Source of the DNA: Nocardia blacklockiae | GTDB lineage: Bacteria; Actinomycetota; Actinomycetes; Mycobacteriales; Mycobacteriaceae | Assembly: GCF_015477355.1 (NCBI RefSeq) | Contig: NZ_JADLRJ010000004.1 | Location: 496,001-560,000, forward strand | Reading direction: 5' to 3' | Length of the DNA stretch: 64,000 nt | Part shown: piece after piece, positions 48,606-57,551 of the stretch | Numbering within the stretch: the first letter of the stretch is position 1 | Layout of the letters: every line of letters begins with the position of its first letter | The notes under the pieces: generated by a model | Told to the model about the DNA's origin: nothing | Seen by the model: the letters and a program-made list of their open reading frames with translations, nothing else | Databases searched by the model: none | Translations under genes and position numbers: made by a program

Positions 48606-49616
48606 ATGACTTCTTACGCACCTGCTGATGCTCTCGCAATCGAGGCGGAGGGGCTGGTCAAGGTCTTCGGGGAGCAGCGAGCCGTCGACGGCGTGAGCCT
48701 GGCGGTACCGCAGGGCGCCGTCTACGGCGTGCTCGGCCCCAACGGAGCCGGCAAGACCACCACCATCCGCATGCTCGCCACGCTGCTGCGCCCGGACGGG
48801 GGCAGCGCGCGGATCTTCGGCCGCGACGTGGTGGCCGAACCGACCGCGGTCCGCTCGCTGATCGGCGTCACCGGGCAGTACGCCTCGGTGGACGAAAAGC
48901 TCAGCGCCACCGAGAATCTGATGATCTTCTCGCGCCTGCTCGGCCTGAGCCGCGCGGAGGCCAAGCGCAAGTCGGCCGAACTGCTCGAGGAGTTCGGGCT
49001 GACCGAGGCCGCCGACAAGGCGCTGGAGAACTTCTCCGGCGGCATGCGCCGCCGGCTCGATCTGGCCGCCAGCCTGATCGCGACGCCGCCGCTGCTGTTC
49101 CTCGACGAGCCGACCACCGGCCTGGATCCGCGCACCCGCGCGCAGATGTGGGAGACCATCCGGCGGCTGGTCCGCGAGGGCGCGACCGTACTGCTGACCA
49201 CCCAGTACCTCGACGAGGCCGACCAGCTGGCCGACCGGATCGCGGTGATCGACCGCGGCAAGGTCATCGCCGACGGCACCTCCGACGAGCTGAAGGCCTC
49301 CGTGGGCACCTCCGCCCTGCAGGTCACGCTGGCCGATCCGGAGCTGATCGAACCGGCCCGCACCCTGATCGGCGAATTCCTGTCGCACGCGGCCGGCAAG
49401 CTCGTCGAGGCCAGCATCACCCCCGAGGCGCGGCGCATCACCGCCCCGCTGACCGACCCCGGCATCACCGCCGACCTGCTGATCCGGTTGCGCGACAACG
49501 ACATCCGGGTCGACGAGATCACCGTCAGCAAGCCGAGCCTGGACGAGGTGTTCTTCGCGATCACCGGGCACGGCGCCGAGGACAACGACACCGACACCGA
49601 AAGGAGCGCGGCATGA
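48606..49616 (+). CDS. DrrA-type ABC transporter ATP-binding protein
   Basis: 336 residues: Walker [11 protein letters not shown] (about 46), signature [18 protein letters not shown], Walker [14 protein letters not shown], and switch His replaced by Gln ([11 protein letters not shown]), normal in the DrrA/daunorubicin-resistance group. The C-terminal domain (about 230-336) is also typical. ATG 48606 is chosen since it begins the conserved part and follows a promoter by 7 nt. It overlaps its permease gene by 4 nt. It would power export of an unknown hydrophobic compound. Confidence 0.92.
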   Translation: MTSYAPADALAIEAEGLVKVFGEQRAVDGVSLAVPQGAVYGVLGPNGAGKTTTIRMLATLLRPDGGSARIFGRDVVAEPTAVRSLIGVTGQYASVDEKLSATENLMIFSRLLGLSRAEAKRKSAELLEEFGLTEAADKALENFSGGMRRRLDLAASLIATPPLLFLDEPTTGLDPRTRAQMWETIRRLVREGATVLLTTQYLDEADQLADRIAVIDRGKVIADGTSDELKASVGTSALQVTLADPELIEPARTLIGEFLSHAAGKLVEASITPEARRITAPLTDPGITADLLIRLRDNDIRVDEITVSKPSLDEVFFAITGHGAEDNDTDTERSAA

Positions 49617-50455
49617 CCACGACTCTGACCGCCCCCAGCACGAGCGGGCGGCACGCGGCCCGGGCCGCGATTCCCGAAGTCAGCAACCACATTCCGTTCC
49701 GGCAGACGGTGGCGAACTCGCTCACCATGGCCTACCGCGGCATCCTGAAGATCAAGCACAACCCCGAGCAGCTATTCGACGTCACGATCCAGCCGATCCT
49801 GTTCACGGCGCTGTTCGCCTACATCTTCGGCGGCGCCATCGGCGGCAGCGTGAGCGCCTACCTGCCGGTACTGATTCCGGGCATCCTGGTGCAGACCGTC
49901 GTACTGACCTCGGTCGTCACCGGCACGCAGCTGCGCGAGGACATGGACAAGGGCGTCTTCGACCGGTTCAAATCCCTTCCCATCGCCCGGGTTTCGGCCC
50001 TGGCGGGCGCCCTGATCGCCGACATGGTGCGCTACGGCATCGCCACCGTGCTCACCATCGCGGTGGGCCTGATCCTGGGCTACCGGCCCGAGGGCGGCGT
50101 CGTCGGCGTGGTGGTCGCGGGTCTGGTCGTCGTGGCCTGCTCGTTCGCGGTCAGCTGGATCTGGGCGCTGGTCGGCGTCACCGGCAAGAGCGCGGCGTCG
50201 GTACAGGGCATCTCGATGATGATCATGTTCCCGCTGACGTTCATGTCCGGCGCCTTCGCCCTGGTGAGCACGATGCCGGGCTGGATGCAGGGCCTGAACA
50301 AGGTCAACCCGATCTACTACATGGTCAACGCCTGCCGCGAGCTGATGAACGGCAACGTCTACTCGAGCAACCTGGTCTGGTGCCTGGTCGGCTCGGTGGT
50401 CGTGATCGCGATCTTCGCCCCGCTGGCCATCCGGGCGTACATGCGCCGGGCGTGA
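49613..50455 (+). CDS. DrrB-type ABC transporter permease
   Basis: 280-residue ABC-2 permease with six membrane helices. The DrrB-like EAA-type region is [29 protein letters not shown], and [16 protein letters not shown] lies near the C-terminus. ATGA overlap with the ATPase gene fixes the start. It forms the exporter with the preceding ATPase. A strong terminator follows, separating it from the convergent regulator gene. Confidence 0.92.
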   Translation: MTTTLTAPSTSGRHAARAAIPEVSNHIPFRQTVANSLTMAYRGILKIKHNPEQLFDVTIQPILFTALFAYIFGGAIGGSVSAYLPVLIPGILVQTVVLTSVVTGTQLREDMDKGVFDRFKSLPIARVSALAGALIADMVRYGIATVLTIAVGLILGYRPEGGVVGVVVAGLVVVACSFAVSWIWALVGVTGKSAASVQGISMMIMFPLTFMSGAFALVSTMPGWMQGLNKVNPIYYMVNACRELMNGNVYSSNLVWCLVGSVVVIAIFAPLAIRAYMRRA

Positions 50456-50474
50456 GCCGAGTCCGCACCACCCC

Positions 50475-50504
50475 GTCCGCCGGTCGCGAAAGCGACCGGC
50501 GGAC
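50475..50504. terminator. Strong hairpin terminator between exporter and SARP gene
   Basis: A perfect 13-bp stem GTCCGCCGGTCGC / GCGACCGGCGGAC closed by a GAAA tetraloop lies in the 53-bp convergent gap. Its symmetry lets it serve both strands. Confidence 0.8.
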
Positions 50505-50508
50505 AGTG

Positions 50509-53500
50509 TCATTCGGGCAGCTTGCCGGAGACCTCGTGCAGCAGGCTCATCACCCGGTCCGCCGCCCTGCGCCGGTTCAGGCCCGCCACCGCCTGCCGCG
50601 CCGACTCGAGTGCCCCGGCACCGAGCGCGGGCTCGTGCAGGGCCTGGTGCCGGTTCCAGCGCATCGACGGCAGATCCTGCCGCCCGCCGACCTTGGGGGC
50701 CAGCGCCAGCAGCCGCACGCCGTTGTCCTCGTCCCGGCCGGTGGCGATCAGATACGAACCCATGGCGCAGGCGACCGCGCCGAGCTGGGGCAGATCGAAG
50801 AACTGCGCGAGCCGGACCGTGGTGGCCTCGTACATCTCGCGAGCCAGCGCGGGCACCTCGTCCAGCCGGTCGTGGAGCACGTGCGCGTCGAGCACCGCCG
50901 CCGCGACCATGATGTCGCCCGGCCCCGGCGACGCCTCCATGATCGGCCAGGAGAACAGCTCCAGCGACCGCCGGAACAAGCGCAGGCCGCGATCGATATC
51001 GCCTTCGGCCAGTTCGAGTTCCGCGAGACCGGCGACCACGGTGCCGCGCCGATGGTTCGGATGTTCCACCGGCGCTTCGGGATCCAGGCCGTCCCCGACG
51101 ACGCCGAGCGCGAACGCCAGCTCGGACCGGGCCTGCGCCGGCTCCCCCGCGCCGATCAGCGAGACCGCCAGGTAGCTGCGGATCTCCACGCCCTCCTCGT
51201 AGCACCGCAGCAGTTGCAGCAGTTCCGCGGCGCGGCGGTAGTAGTCCGCCGCGCGCCGGTACCGCGCACCCTGGGCCGCCATCTGACCGAGGTGCTGGCA
51301 GGCCATCGCGGTGCCCCAGACGTCCCGGGACTCGGTGAGCTCCAGCACCTTTCGGGCGTCCTGGATCGAGCCGTGCACGTCGCTGCCGTTCTCCCGCAGG
51401 TTCGCGCGCAGCATCAGGGCCAGCGTCCGCACGCCCTCGTCGCGGTCCCGGGCGCCGGCGGCGAGCTTGCGCGCCAGCGCGCGGGCGTCGGGCCGCAGGC
51501 AGATCAGTTCGCCGAAGTAGCGCAGCACGGGGCGCAGGCCGAGACCGGAGCGCAGCAGCCGCCGGACCCGCACCCGCACGATGGCCAGCTCGCGCAGGCC
51601 CGCCTCGGCGAACAGGAGATGCGTGCCCGCCAGGGCATAGGTCATCATCTCCAGGTCGGCCTCGTCGACGCTGCGGTGCGTGGCGGGCGGCGGCACCGGC
51701 AGGGTCCGCGGCGCCCAGGTCATCAGTTCCAGGTGCGCCCCGCGCATCACCCACAGCGTGCCCGCCAGCGGGAAGATCGTGTAGACCGTGACCGCGTCCC
51801 GCCGCTCGAGCGCGTAGCGCAGGATCGCGACCACGTTGTCCAGCTCCGCGGCGACCGACAGCACCACGCGGACCTGGTCGTCGGTCTGGTACCGGCGCGC
51901 GGCGTCGAGCGCGAATTCCCGTGCCCACCCGCACATCCGGTCCATCACGTGGTCGGCCTCGCCGGTCGCGGTCAGCTGCTCCTCGCCGAATTCGCGGACC
52001 GTCTCCAGCATGCGGTAGCGGGTGGGGGTCTCGCCGTCGTCGGCCAGCACGGTCAGCAGCGACTGGCTCACCAGACCCTCGACCGCGGCGACGGGATCGA
52101 GCACATCGGGCCCGGCGACGACGAATTCGGCTGCGGCCAGGGTGAATCCGGCCGGAAACCGGCACAGCCGCCGCAATGCCGCCTGCTGGTCGGGTTCGAG
52201 CAGATTCCAGCTCCACTCGATCACCGCGTGCAGGGTGCGGTGCCGCTCCGGGGAGGTGCGATCGCCGCTGCGCAGCAACGCGAAACGGTGCTCGAGCTTC
52301 GCGTCGATCTCCTCAACGCTCATGGTGCGTACCCGGGCCGCGGCCAGCTCGATCGCCAGCGGCAGGCCGTCGAGGGTGCGGCAGAGCCGGGCCACCGTCT
52401 CCGGGTCCAGCCGCACCGACGGCCGCACCGCGCGGGCGCGGGCGACGAACAGGTCGGTGGCCGGCGAGCCGTGGGCGTCGATCGCCAACGGCGGCAACGG
52501 ATACACGGTCTCGGCGGTGATCTCCAGCGGCGCGCGGCTGGTGGTCAGCACGGTCAGCTGATCGCAGGCGCCGACCAGGTCGGCCACCACCTCGGCGACG
52601 GCGTCGATCAGGTGCTCGCAGTTGTCGAGAATGAGCAGGGTGGGCCGCAGCGCCAGCGCCTCCCGCAGCCGCCGGCGACCGTCGACCGTCGGTTTCGGGC
52701 GCAGCACGTTCGTCTCGCGGGAGTATTCGCTCATGCCCAGCGTCGCGCCGATGGCCGCCTCGATCTCGGCGCAGGTGGCGGCGAGCCCGTCCGGGTCGGC
52801 GCGCAGCGAGGCCAGCTCGACCAGCGCGACCGCCTGCTCCCCGGCCGCCCGGCTGCCCAATTCGTTGGCGACCCTGGTCTTTCCGGTGCCGCCCGGGCCC
52901 AGCACGGTGATCGCCCGGGACTCGGCCAGCAGGCGCTCCAGCGCGTCGAGATCGGCGGCGCGGCCGAGCAGCGGGTTCGGGGCGGCCCGCAGGCCGATCG
53001 CCGAGAGCGGCGGCGGCGCGGCACGATCCACGCCATCGTCGCCGTGCGCGGGCGCCAGCGCGTGCTGCGCCGAGGAAACCCGCTGCACCGCAGTACGTTC
53101 CGTGCCCGGCCGGACGGCTCGCGCCGCGGGGGCGCCCGGCAGCGGCTCGCCGCGCAGGATCGCGGTGTTCAGGGCGACCAGGGCGGGCCCGGGATCGGCG
53201 CCGAGTTCCTCGCCCAGCCGCTTGCGCAGGGCAGCAAAGACTTCCAGCGCCTCGTTGGCGCGGCCGTCGGTGGCGAGCAGCCGGATCAGGGTGGCGTGCG
53301 CGGGCTCGTCGAGCGGATCGGCGGCGACGGTGCGCCGGGCGATGCCGAGGGCCCCGGACACGTCGCCGAGTTCCTCGCGCGCGGTCAGCTCCGACACGTC
53401 CAGGGCGGCCCAGCGCGCCGCCGCGAGTTCGCGCACCTCGTCGGCCACCGGCCCCGGCGGCAGATCCGACCCCGGCTCGCCTCGCCACAGCGCGCGGGCG

Positions 53501-54030
53501 CGCGCCACGACCGCCAGGCAGCCGGGGCCGTCGCCGGCGTCGAGCAGTGCGCGTGCCTGCTGTTCGAGCTGCCCCGCGCGGCCGAGGTCCACCTGGTCCG
53601 CCGGCAGGCTCAGCCGATACCCGGCCGGGCCGATCTCGAGCGCGCCGTCGGGCAGCGCCGAGCGCAGCCGGGAGACCTGGGTGTGCAGCGCGTTCATCGG
53701 CGCGCGCGGGGGCTGGTCGCCCCAGACGTCCTCGATCAGGGCCTGCGCGCTGCGACTGCGGCCGGGCCGCACGGCCAGCGCCGCGATCAACAGCCGCGCC
53801 CGCGCTCCCGGGACCGCGGCGGGTTCGCCGGTGCGGCAGACCGCCGTCTCGCCCAGTAGGGCCACCCGGACCGTGGTCTCGGGCAGCGCGGTGTTCCGGT
53901 CCGCATCGAACCGGAGGGGTGACGTCCCGGCGCCTGCGGAGCCGTGGTGATCAGGAAACATGCCGTCGCAATCGTATGTGACCGGTCGAATGAATATCGG
54001 GCGCGCGGCGTTGCGTTCGGTGCTCGCCAT
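50509..54030 (-). CDS. SARP/AfsR-type regulator with NB-ARC and TPR domains
   Basis: 1,173-residue transcription factor. A winged-helix OmpR-type DNA-binding domain (about 50-140) and a BTAD domain (about 145-295) are followed by an NB-ARC ATPase (Walker A GPGGTGKT at about 378-385; Walker B-like LLILDNCEHL). Helical TPR-like repeats run to the end. ATG 54030 is chosen because GAAGGG lies just upstream; an ATG at 54054 has no ribosome-binding site. Such proteins act as ATP/ADP-switched activators of secondary metabolism or export. It is convergent with the DrrAB genes, whose promoter carries SARP-like direct repeats. No biosynthetic genes are nearby. Confidence 0.9.
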   Translation of the reverse strand: MASTERNAARPIFIRPVTYDCDGMFPDHHGSAGAGTSPLRFDADRNTALPETTVRVALLGETAVCRTGEPAAVPGARARLLIAALAVRPGRSRSAQALIEDVWGDQPPRAPMNALHTQVSRLRSALPDGALEIGPAGYRLSLPADQVDLGRAGQLEQQARALLDAGDGPGCLAVVARARALWRGEPGSDLPPGPVADEVRELAAARWAALDVSELTAREELGDVSGALGIARRTVAADPLDEPAHATLIRLLATDGRANEALEVFAALRKRLGEELGADPGPALVALNTAILRGEPLPGAPAARAVRPGTERTAVQRVSSAQHALAPAHGDDGVDRAAPPPLSAIGLRAAPNPLLGRAADLDALERLLAESRAITVLGPGGTGKTRVANELGSRAAGEQAVALVELASLRADPDGLAATCAEIEAAIGATLGMSEYSRETNVLRPKPTVDGRRRLREALALRPTLLILDNCEHLIDAVAEVVADLVGACDQLTVLTTSRAPLEITAETVYPLPPLAIDAHGSPATDLFVARARAVRPSVRLDPETVARLCRTLDGLPLAIELAAARVRTMSVEEIDAKLEHRFALLRSGDRTSPERHRTLHAVIEWSWNLLEPDQQAALRRLCRFPAGFTLAAAEFVVAGPDVLDPVAAVEGLVSQSLLTVLADDGETPTRYRMLETVREFGEEQLTATGEADHVMDRMCGWAREFALDAARRYQTDDQVRVVLSVAAELDNVVAILRYALERRDAVTVYTIFPLAGTLWVMRGAHLELMTWAPRTLPVPPPATHRSVDEADLEMMTYALAGTHLLFAEAGLRELAIVRVRVRRLLRSGLGLRPVLRYFGELICLRPDARALARKLAAGARDRDEGVRTLALMLRANLRENGSDVHGSIQDARKVLELTESRDVWGTAMACQHLGQMAAQGARYRRAADYYRRAAELLQLLRCYEEGVEIRSYLAVSLIGAGEPAQARSELAFALGVVGDGLDPEAPVEHPNHRRGTVVAGLAELELAEGDIDRGLRLFRRSLELFSWPIMEASPGPGDIMVAAAVLDAHVLHDRLDEVPALAREMYEATTVRLAQFFDLPQLGAVACAMGSYLIATGRDEDNGVRLLALAPKVGGRQDLPSMRWNRHQALHEPALGAGALESARQAVAGLNRRRAADRVMSLLHEVSGKLPE

Positions 54031-54059
54031 TATCCCTTCGCACCCCTCCCCCATCTAAT

Positions 54060-54071
54060 CCGATATATCGG
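54060..54071. promoter_or_regulatory. 12-bp palindrome upstream of the SARP gene
   Basis: CCGATATATCGG is a perfect palindrome 30 bp before the SARP start, with a further CCGATA 11 bp to its right, in an unusually AT-rich stretch between the SARP gene and menA. It may be an operator or part of the SARP promoter. Confidence 0.4.
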
Positions 54072-54178
54072 CATAATGCTACCGATACAGGTGACCGCGG
54101 TCCACCGGGCCGCCGGGGGCGCGCCGCCGGGGCCGCACGCGCGGTTGCCGAGTCCGTACCGCGCATTAGGCTTCGCTC

Positions 54179-55048
54179 ATGGCAAGTGCTGCACAATGGC
54201 TCGAAGGCGCCCGTCCGCGCACCCTTCCCAACGCGATCGCCCCGGTCCTGGTCGGCACCGGCGCGGCCGCCTCGCTGGACGGCGCGGTGTGGTGGAAGGC
54301 CCTGCTGAGCCTGCTGGTGTCGCTGGCGCTGATCGTCGGGGTGAACTACGCCAACGACTACTCCGACGGCATTCGCGGCACCGACGACGAGCGCGTCGGG
54401 CCGCTGCGACTGGTCGGTTCCGGCGTGGCGACACCGGCCGCGGTGCGCGCGGCGGCCGTCGCGAGCCTCGCGGTCGCCGCCGTCGTGGGCGCGGTGCTGG
54501 TGTTCACCACGGCGTGGTGGCTGCTGCTGGTGGGCCTGGCCTGCCTGGCCGGGGCCTGGTTCTACACCGGCGGCGCGAAACCCTACGGCTACAGCGGTTT
54601 CGGCGAGATCGCGGTCTTCGTCTTCTTCGGCCTGATCGCGGTGCTGGGCACCCAGTACGTGCAAGCGAAGGAGATCGACTGGGCGGGCCTGGTCGGCGCG
54701 GTGGCGGTCGGCGCGTTCTCCAGCGCGGTGCTGGTCACCAACAACCTGCGCGACATCCCGACCGACTCGGTCACCGGCAAGACCACGCTCGCCGTGCGCC
54801 TGGGCGACACCCGCACCCGCACACTGCATCTGGCGCTGCTGGCGGTGCCGTTCGTGGCCACGCTGTTGCTGCTGGCCCGCACCCCGTGGGCGCTGGCCGG
54901 CCTGCTGGCGCTGCCGCTGGCCGCCCGGTCGAACGCCCCGGTGCGCGGCGGCGAGAACGGCCCGGGCCTGATCCCGTCGCTGCGCGACACCGGCCTGGCG
55001 ATGCTGGTGTGGTCGATCTGCACCGCCCTCGCCCTCGGGCTCGGCTAG
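54179..55048 (+). CDS. menA: DHNA octaprenyltransferase MenA
   Basis: 289-residue UbiA-family membrane prenyltransferase that joins the polyprenyl chain to 1,4-dihydroxy-2-naphthoate. Two Asp motifs face the diphosphate: [15 protein letters not shown] and [15 protein letters not shown]. Eight to nine membrane helices are present. ATG 54179 begins [21 protein letters not shown], the usual N-terminus. Its stop overlaps the convergent holin-like gene by 4 bp. Orthologue of Rv0534c. Confidence 0.95.
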   Translation: MASAAQWLEGARPRTLPNAIAPVLVGTGAAASLDGAVWWKALLSLLVSLALIVGVNYANDYSDGIRGTDDERVGPLRLVGSGVATPAAVRAAAVASLAVAAVVGAVLVFTTAWWLLLVGLACLAGAWFYTGGAKPYGYSGFGEIAVFVFFGLIAVLGTQYVQAKEIDWAGLVGAVAVGAFSSAVLVTNNLRDIPTDSVTGKTTLAVRLGDTRTRTLHLALLAVPFVATLLLLARTPWALAGLLALPLAARSNAPVRGGENGPGLIPSLRDTGLAMLVWSICTALALGLG

Positions 55049-55428
55049 TCCTTGTCGGGCACCAGCACGCCGAGGATCCAGTTGACCACGGTGATGATGA
55101 CCGCGCCGAACACCGCGGCCCAGAAGCCGTGCACACGCAGGCCGTAGTCGGTCGTCTCGGTGATCTTCGCGGTCAGCCACAGCATCAGGGCGTTGATCAC
55201 CAGCAGGAACAGGCCCAGCGAGACGATCACCAACGGCAGCGACAGCAGCTTGACGATCGGCTTGACCAGGGCGTTCACCAGACCGAAGACGATCGCGACG
55301 GCGAGCACCACGACGATCTTCGCACCGGTGCCCTGATCCGCCGGGCTGACCAGATCGATGTTGCCGACCCAGGCGGCGGCGAGCCAGATCGCGACCGCGT
55401 TGATGATCAGACGTAGCAAGAGGGCCAT
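55045..55428 (-). CDS. Phage holin family IV-type membrane protein (chromosomal)
   Basis: 127 residues with four membrane helices (about 3-22, 36-60, 65-90, 100-122) and the family segment [20 protein letters not shown]. These proteins are chromosomal envelope proteins despite the holin-superfamily name; there is no phage context. The gene is convergent with menA and overlaps its stop by 4 bp. Function unknown. Confidence 0.85.
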   Translation of the reverse strand: MALLLRLIINAVAIWLAAAWVGNIDLVSPADQGTGAKIVVVLAVAIVFGLVNALVKPIVKLLSLPLVIVSLGLFLLVINALMLWLTAKITETTDYGLRVHGFWAAVFGAVIITVVNWILGVLVPDKD

Positions 55429-55496
55429 GGCGACATGCTAACGGCCGCCACGCCCGAACACCGGGCGTAACGACCGCGTCGCGGACGGGCATGCGC

Positions 55497-56108
55497 TCAG
55501 GCGGCCCGGTCCAGGAATTCCGCGACCGCCTCGCGCAGGGCGCGGATGCCGTCCTGCCCGCCGAGCAGCGCCCGGGTGCGGGCGTTGGGCGCGCGCAGCA
55601 GGCCCAGCAGCACGTGGGCCGCCTCGATCCGGTCGTCGCCCCGCGAAATCGTCTCGCGCAGCGACAGTTCCAGGATCTTCTTGGCGTCGCGGGTGAACGG
55701 GATGTGGCCGAAACTCATGCTGCCGCCGAGCCGGAACCGGCCGCGCCGCGGCTGCTCCTCGGCCGGCACCGCCCGGTCCAGCGCGTCCTCGCCGAAGGTG
55801 GCCTCCAGGCTCTCCCGCACCGCCTCCAGATCGATGCCGATGGAGCGCAGGGCCGCGGCGTCCTCCTCGCCCAGCGGCTCGCCGACGAGGCCGGACGCGT
55901 CCTCCGCGTGGTCGCCCCGCAGCTCCTCGCGCAGCCCCTCGGCGGTGATGCCCCTGCCGGACAGCACCTTTCGCAGCCCCGCGTCGGGCGCCGCGGCGAG
56001 GCCCAGCAGCACGTGCTCCACATCGATACTCGGAGAGCGCAATTCGCGCGCCTCCTCCTGTGCCACCACGACCGCGTAGCGCGCCGGCTTGGCGAACTTC
56101 TCGAACAT
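55497..56108 (-). CDS. Clp N-terminal-domain protein
   Basis: 203 residues containing two Clp_N-type helical repeats (about 1-75: RYAVVVAQEEARELRSPSIDVEHVLLGLAAAP; about 135-200: FTRDAKKILELSLRETISRGDDRIEAAHVLLGLLRAP). This is the substrate/adaptor-binding domain of ClpC/ClpB, with no AAA ATPase domain following. The start ATG overlaps the stop of the HTH gene (TGATG), forming a two-gene operon. It could be a stand-alone adaptor or decoy for the Clp system, or a ligand-sensing partner for the HTH protein. Both are inference. Confidence 0.88.
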   Translation of the reverse strand: MFEKFAKPARYAVVVAQEEARELRSPSIDVEHVLLGLAAAPDAGLRKVLSGRGITAEGLREELRGDHAEDASGLVGEPLGEEDAAALRSIGIDLEAVRESLEATFGEDALDRAVPAEEQPRRGRFRLGGSMSFGHIPFTRDAKKILELSLRETISRGDDRIEAAHVLLGLLRAPNARTRALLGGQDGIRALREAVAEFLDRAA

Positions 56109-56329
56109 CAGCGGATACCGCCTCTCCGGTTGTACTTCTGGTGGACCGCCTGGCGGCTGACCTCGAGCGCGTCGGCGATCGCCTGCCAGGACCAGCCCTG
56201 CTTGCGGGCATTGGCCACCTGGATCGCCTCCAGCCGTTCGAGCAGCCGACGCAGCGCGAGCACGGCGCGCAGCCCGACCTTGGGGTCCGGACTGCCCGCG
56301 GCGGCCGCCAGCGTTGTCGCTTCACTCAT
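56108..56329 (-). CDS. Small helix-turn-helix regulator paired with Clp_N protein
   Basis: 73 residues. After a short Ala-rich start, a helix (LRAVLALRRLLERLEAIQVANARKQG) leads into a sigma-like HTH, WSWQAIADALEVSRQAVHQKY. The ATG at 56329 is 7 nt after a -10 (TAAATT), so the message is predicted leaderless. The longer ATG at 56365 would lie inside the promoter. Two identical inverted repeats straddle this promoter, strongly suggesting autorepression by this protein. It is coupled by TGATG to the Clp_N gene. Confidence 0.88.
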   Translation of the reverse strand: MSEATTLAAAAGSPDPKVGLRAVLALRRLLERLEAIQVANARKQGWSWQAIADALEVSRQAVHQKYNRRGGIR

Positions 56330-56333
56330 GTAC

Positions 56334-56376
56334 GTCAATTTACGTTGACACTCGCGGCGCGTCAACGAAAATTGAC
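56334..56376 (-). promoter_or_regulatory. Leaderless promoter with twin GTCAA-N6-TTGAC operators
   Basis: Two copies of the perfect inverted repeat GTCAA-N6-TTGAC occur at 56334-56349 and 56361-56376, centres 27 bp apart. On the minus strand a -35 TTGACG (56360-56365) and a -10 TAAATT (56337-56342) are spaced 17 bp. One operator covers the -35 and the other the -10. Transcription would begin at about the ATG of the HTH gene. Confidence 0.8.
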
Positions 56377-56454
56377 ATCATGGGGAAAGCGTTCACCCAC
56401 AGCGGAAGTCAGGGGTGTCGCGGAGAACCGGGAACCAGGGGTGGCGCGGAGAAC

Positions 56455-56793
56455 TCAGCGCTGGTCTTCGCCGCGCATGCGCGCGCGCAGCTGCGCCTTG
56501 TCGGTGCGCCGCTTCTCGTCGACGGCGGCGATGTCCTCGTTCACCCGTGCCCGCAAACGCTTGAACAGCACCAGCGACAGCGGCAACGCGACGATCAGCG
56601 CGAACAGCAGCGCCACGATGAGCGGGATGTCCACGCTCAGCACCTGCGCCGCCAGGAGGATGACGGCGGCGATCGCGGCCACCAGCAGCAGGCGGGCCAG
56701 GGTGTAGAACGCCAGGTCGCGCGCCAGCCGCCGCCCCGCCGAGGCCGGGGCGCGGTCGGCCGACGCGCCGTCCGGTCGGGATGCGTCACTCAC
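56455..56793 (-). CDS. DUF4229-type membrane protein (Rv0531 type)
   Basis: 112 residues: a short Ala/Arg-rich start, two membrane helices (about 28-52 and 55-75), and a basic, charged C-terminal tail (KRLRARVNEDIAAVDEKRRTDKAQLRARMRGEDQR) probably forming a cytoplasmic coiled coil. GTG 56793 is chosen; a longer reading is unlikely as it would include low-quality codons. Rv0531-like genes sit near menA in mycobacteria. Function unknown. The 237 bp from here to bldC hold AT-rich promoter-like sequence only. Confidence 0.78.
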   Translation of the reverse strand: MSDASRPDGASADRAPASAGRRLARDLAFYTLARLLLVAAIAAVILLAAQVLSVDIPLIVALLFALIVALPLSLVLFKRLRARVNEDIAAVDEKRRTDKAQLRARMRGEDQR

Positions 56794-57030
56794 GGCTACC
56801 AGCCTAGGCGACCGTGCGGACGCGCAACGGTCCGCCCGGGTGTCCGGTTTATCGGGAGTCGCTGCGTATTCGCTGGAAGGCGCTCGACCGGTACGCCGCC
56901 AAGCCGTACGCATATCCGATTTGTCTATTACTTCCCCTTTACCAAAGTTAGATCGTTCGAGTACCTGGGGGTGTCAGTGCAACGATGTCGCTATCTGATG
57001 AGGGAACGTCGATTACGGAAAGGTTTGCGA

Positions 57031-57264
57031 ATGACTGCGATCACCGCGGCGAGCCGCACGTTGGGTTCCGTCAACGGCCAGGAGGCCCTCCTGACCCCCG
57101 GCCAGGTAGCGGCACTGTTCCATGTCGACCCGAAGACCGTCACCCGCTGGGCGCACGCCGGGCGGCTCGGCTCGCTGCGCACTCCCGGCGGACATCGTCG
57201 CTTCCGCGAGTCCGAGGTGATGCAACTGCTCAAGTCGCTGACCACCGAGGCCACCCGCGCCTGA
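57031..57264 (+). CDS. bldC: BldC-type MerR-like DNA-binding protein
   Basis: 77-residue protein, a single MerR-type winged HTH: LLTPGQVAALFHVDPKTVTRWAHAGRLGSLRTPGGHRRFRESEVMQLL. This is almost identical in pattern to Streptomyces BldC, which binds direct repeats to control development. ATG 57031 has GGAAAGG upstream. In Nocardia it may govern aerial growth or stationary-phase genes. It stands alone, before a small membrane protein gene. Confidence 0.92.
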   Translation: MTAITAASRTLGSVNGQEALLTPGQVAALFHVDPKTVTRWAHAGRLGSLRTPGGHRRFRESEVMQLLKSLTTEATRA

Positions 57265-57336
57265 CCCGTAATTTCCGATGTCTGCGGTGCCGCAGGTACG
57301 GACACGGATTACCCTCGATGCCAGGAGGTGAGTGAC

Positions 57337-57534
57337 GTGACGTACCTGTTGGCACTCATCGCGGTCGTAGCTGTCGCGGTGCTGTGCTGGAAGGCGTTCG
57401 GTCCGGAGAGTTTGCGCCGTATCGGCGCCGGTCCCGGCCGACGCAATCGCATCATCGGCCCCGACGACGACCCGGATTTTCTCTGGCGTATCTCTCGCCA
57501 ACAGCGCGACGGCGATCCCGGAAACGATCGCTGA
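57337..57534 (+). CDS. Small single-helix membrane protein
   Basis: 65 residues beginning VTYLLALIAVVAVAVLCWKAFG, one membrane helix, then a basic/acidic cytoplasmic tail with PDDDPDFLWRISRQ. The GTG at 57337 is preferred because AGGAGG lies 8 nt upstream; a GTG at 57328 overlaps that ribosome-binding site. The tail block DDDPDFLWRI is typical of a conserved actinobacterial small protein of unknown role. Confidence 0.72.
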   Translation: MTYLLALIAVVAVAVLCWKAFGPESLRRIGAGPGRRNRIIGPDDDPDFLWRISRQQRDGDPGNDR

Positions 57535-57551
57535 GTCGTATTTCCCCGGTA

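Noticed and set aside
48606-54030. Considered a secondary-metabolite gene cluster around the SARP and exporter
   Set aside because: No polyketide, peptide or terpene biosynthetic genes occur; the flanks are conserved menE and menA.
54031-54054. Upstream ATG (54054) for the SARP gene
   Set aside because: It has no ribosome-binding site, whereas ATG 54030 has GAAGGG just before it.
55045-55428. Considered a prophage remnant because of the holin-family label
   Set aside because: No integrase, capsid or lysis genes are nearby; this family is mostly chromosomal.
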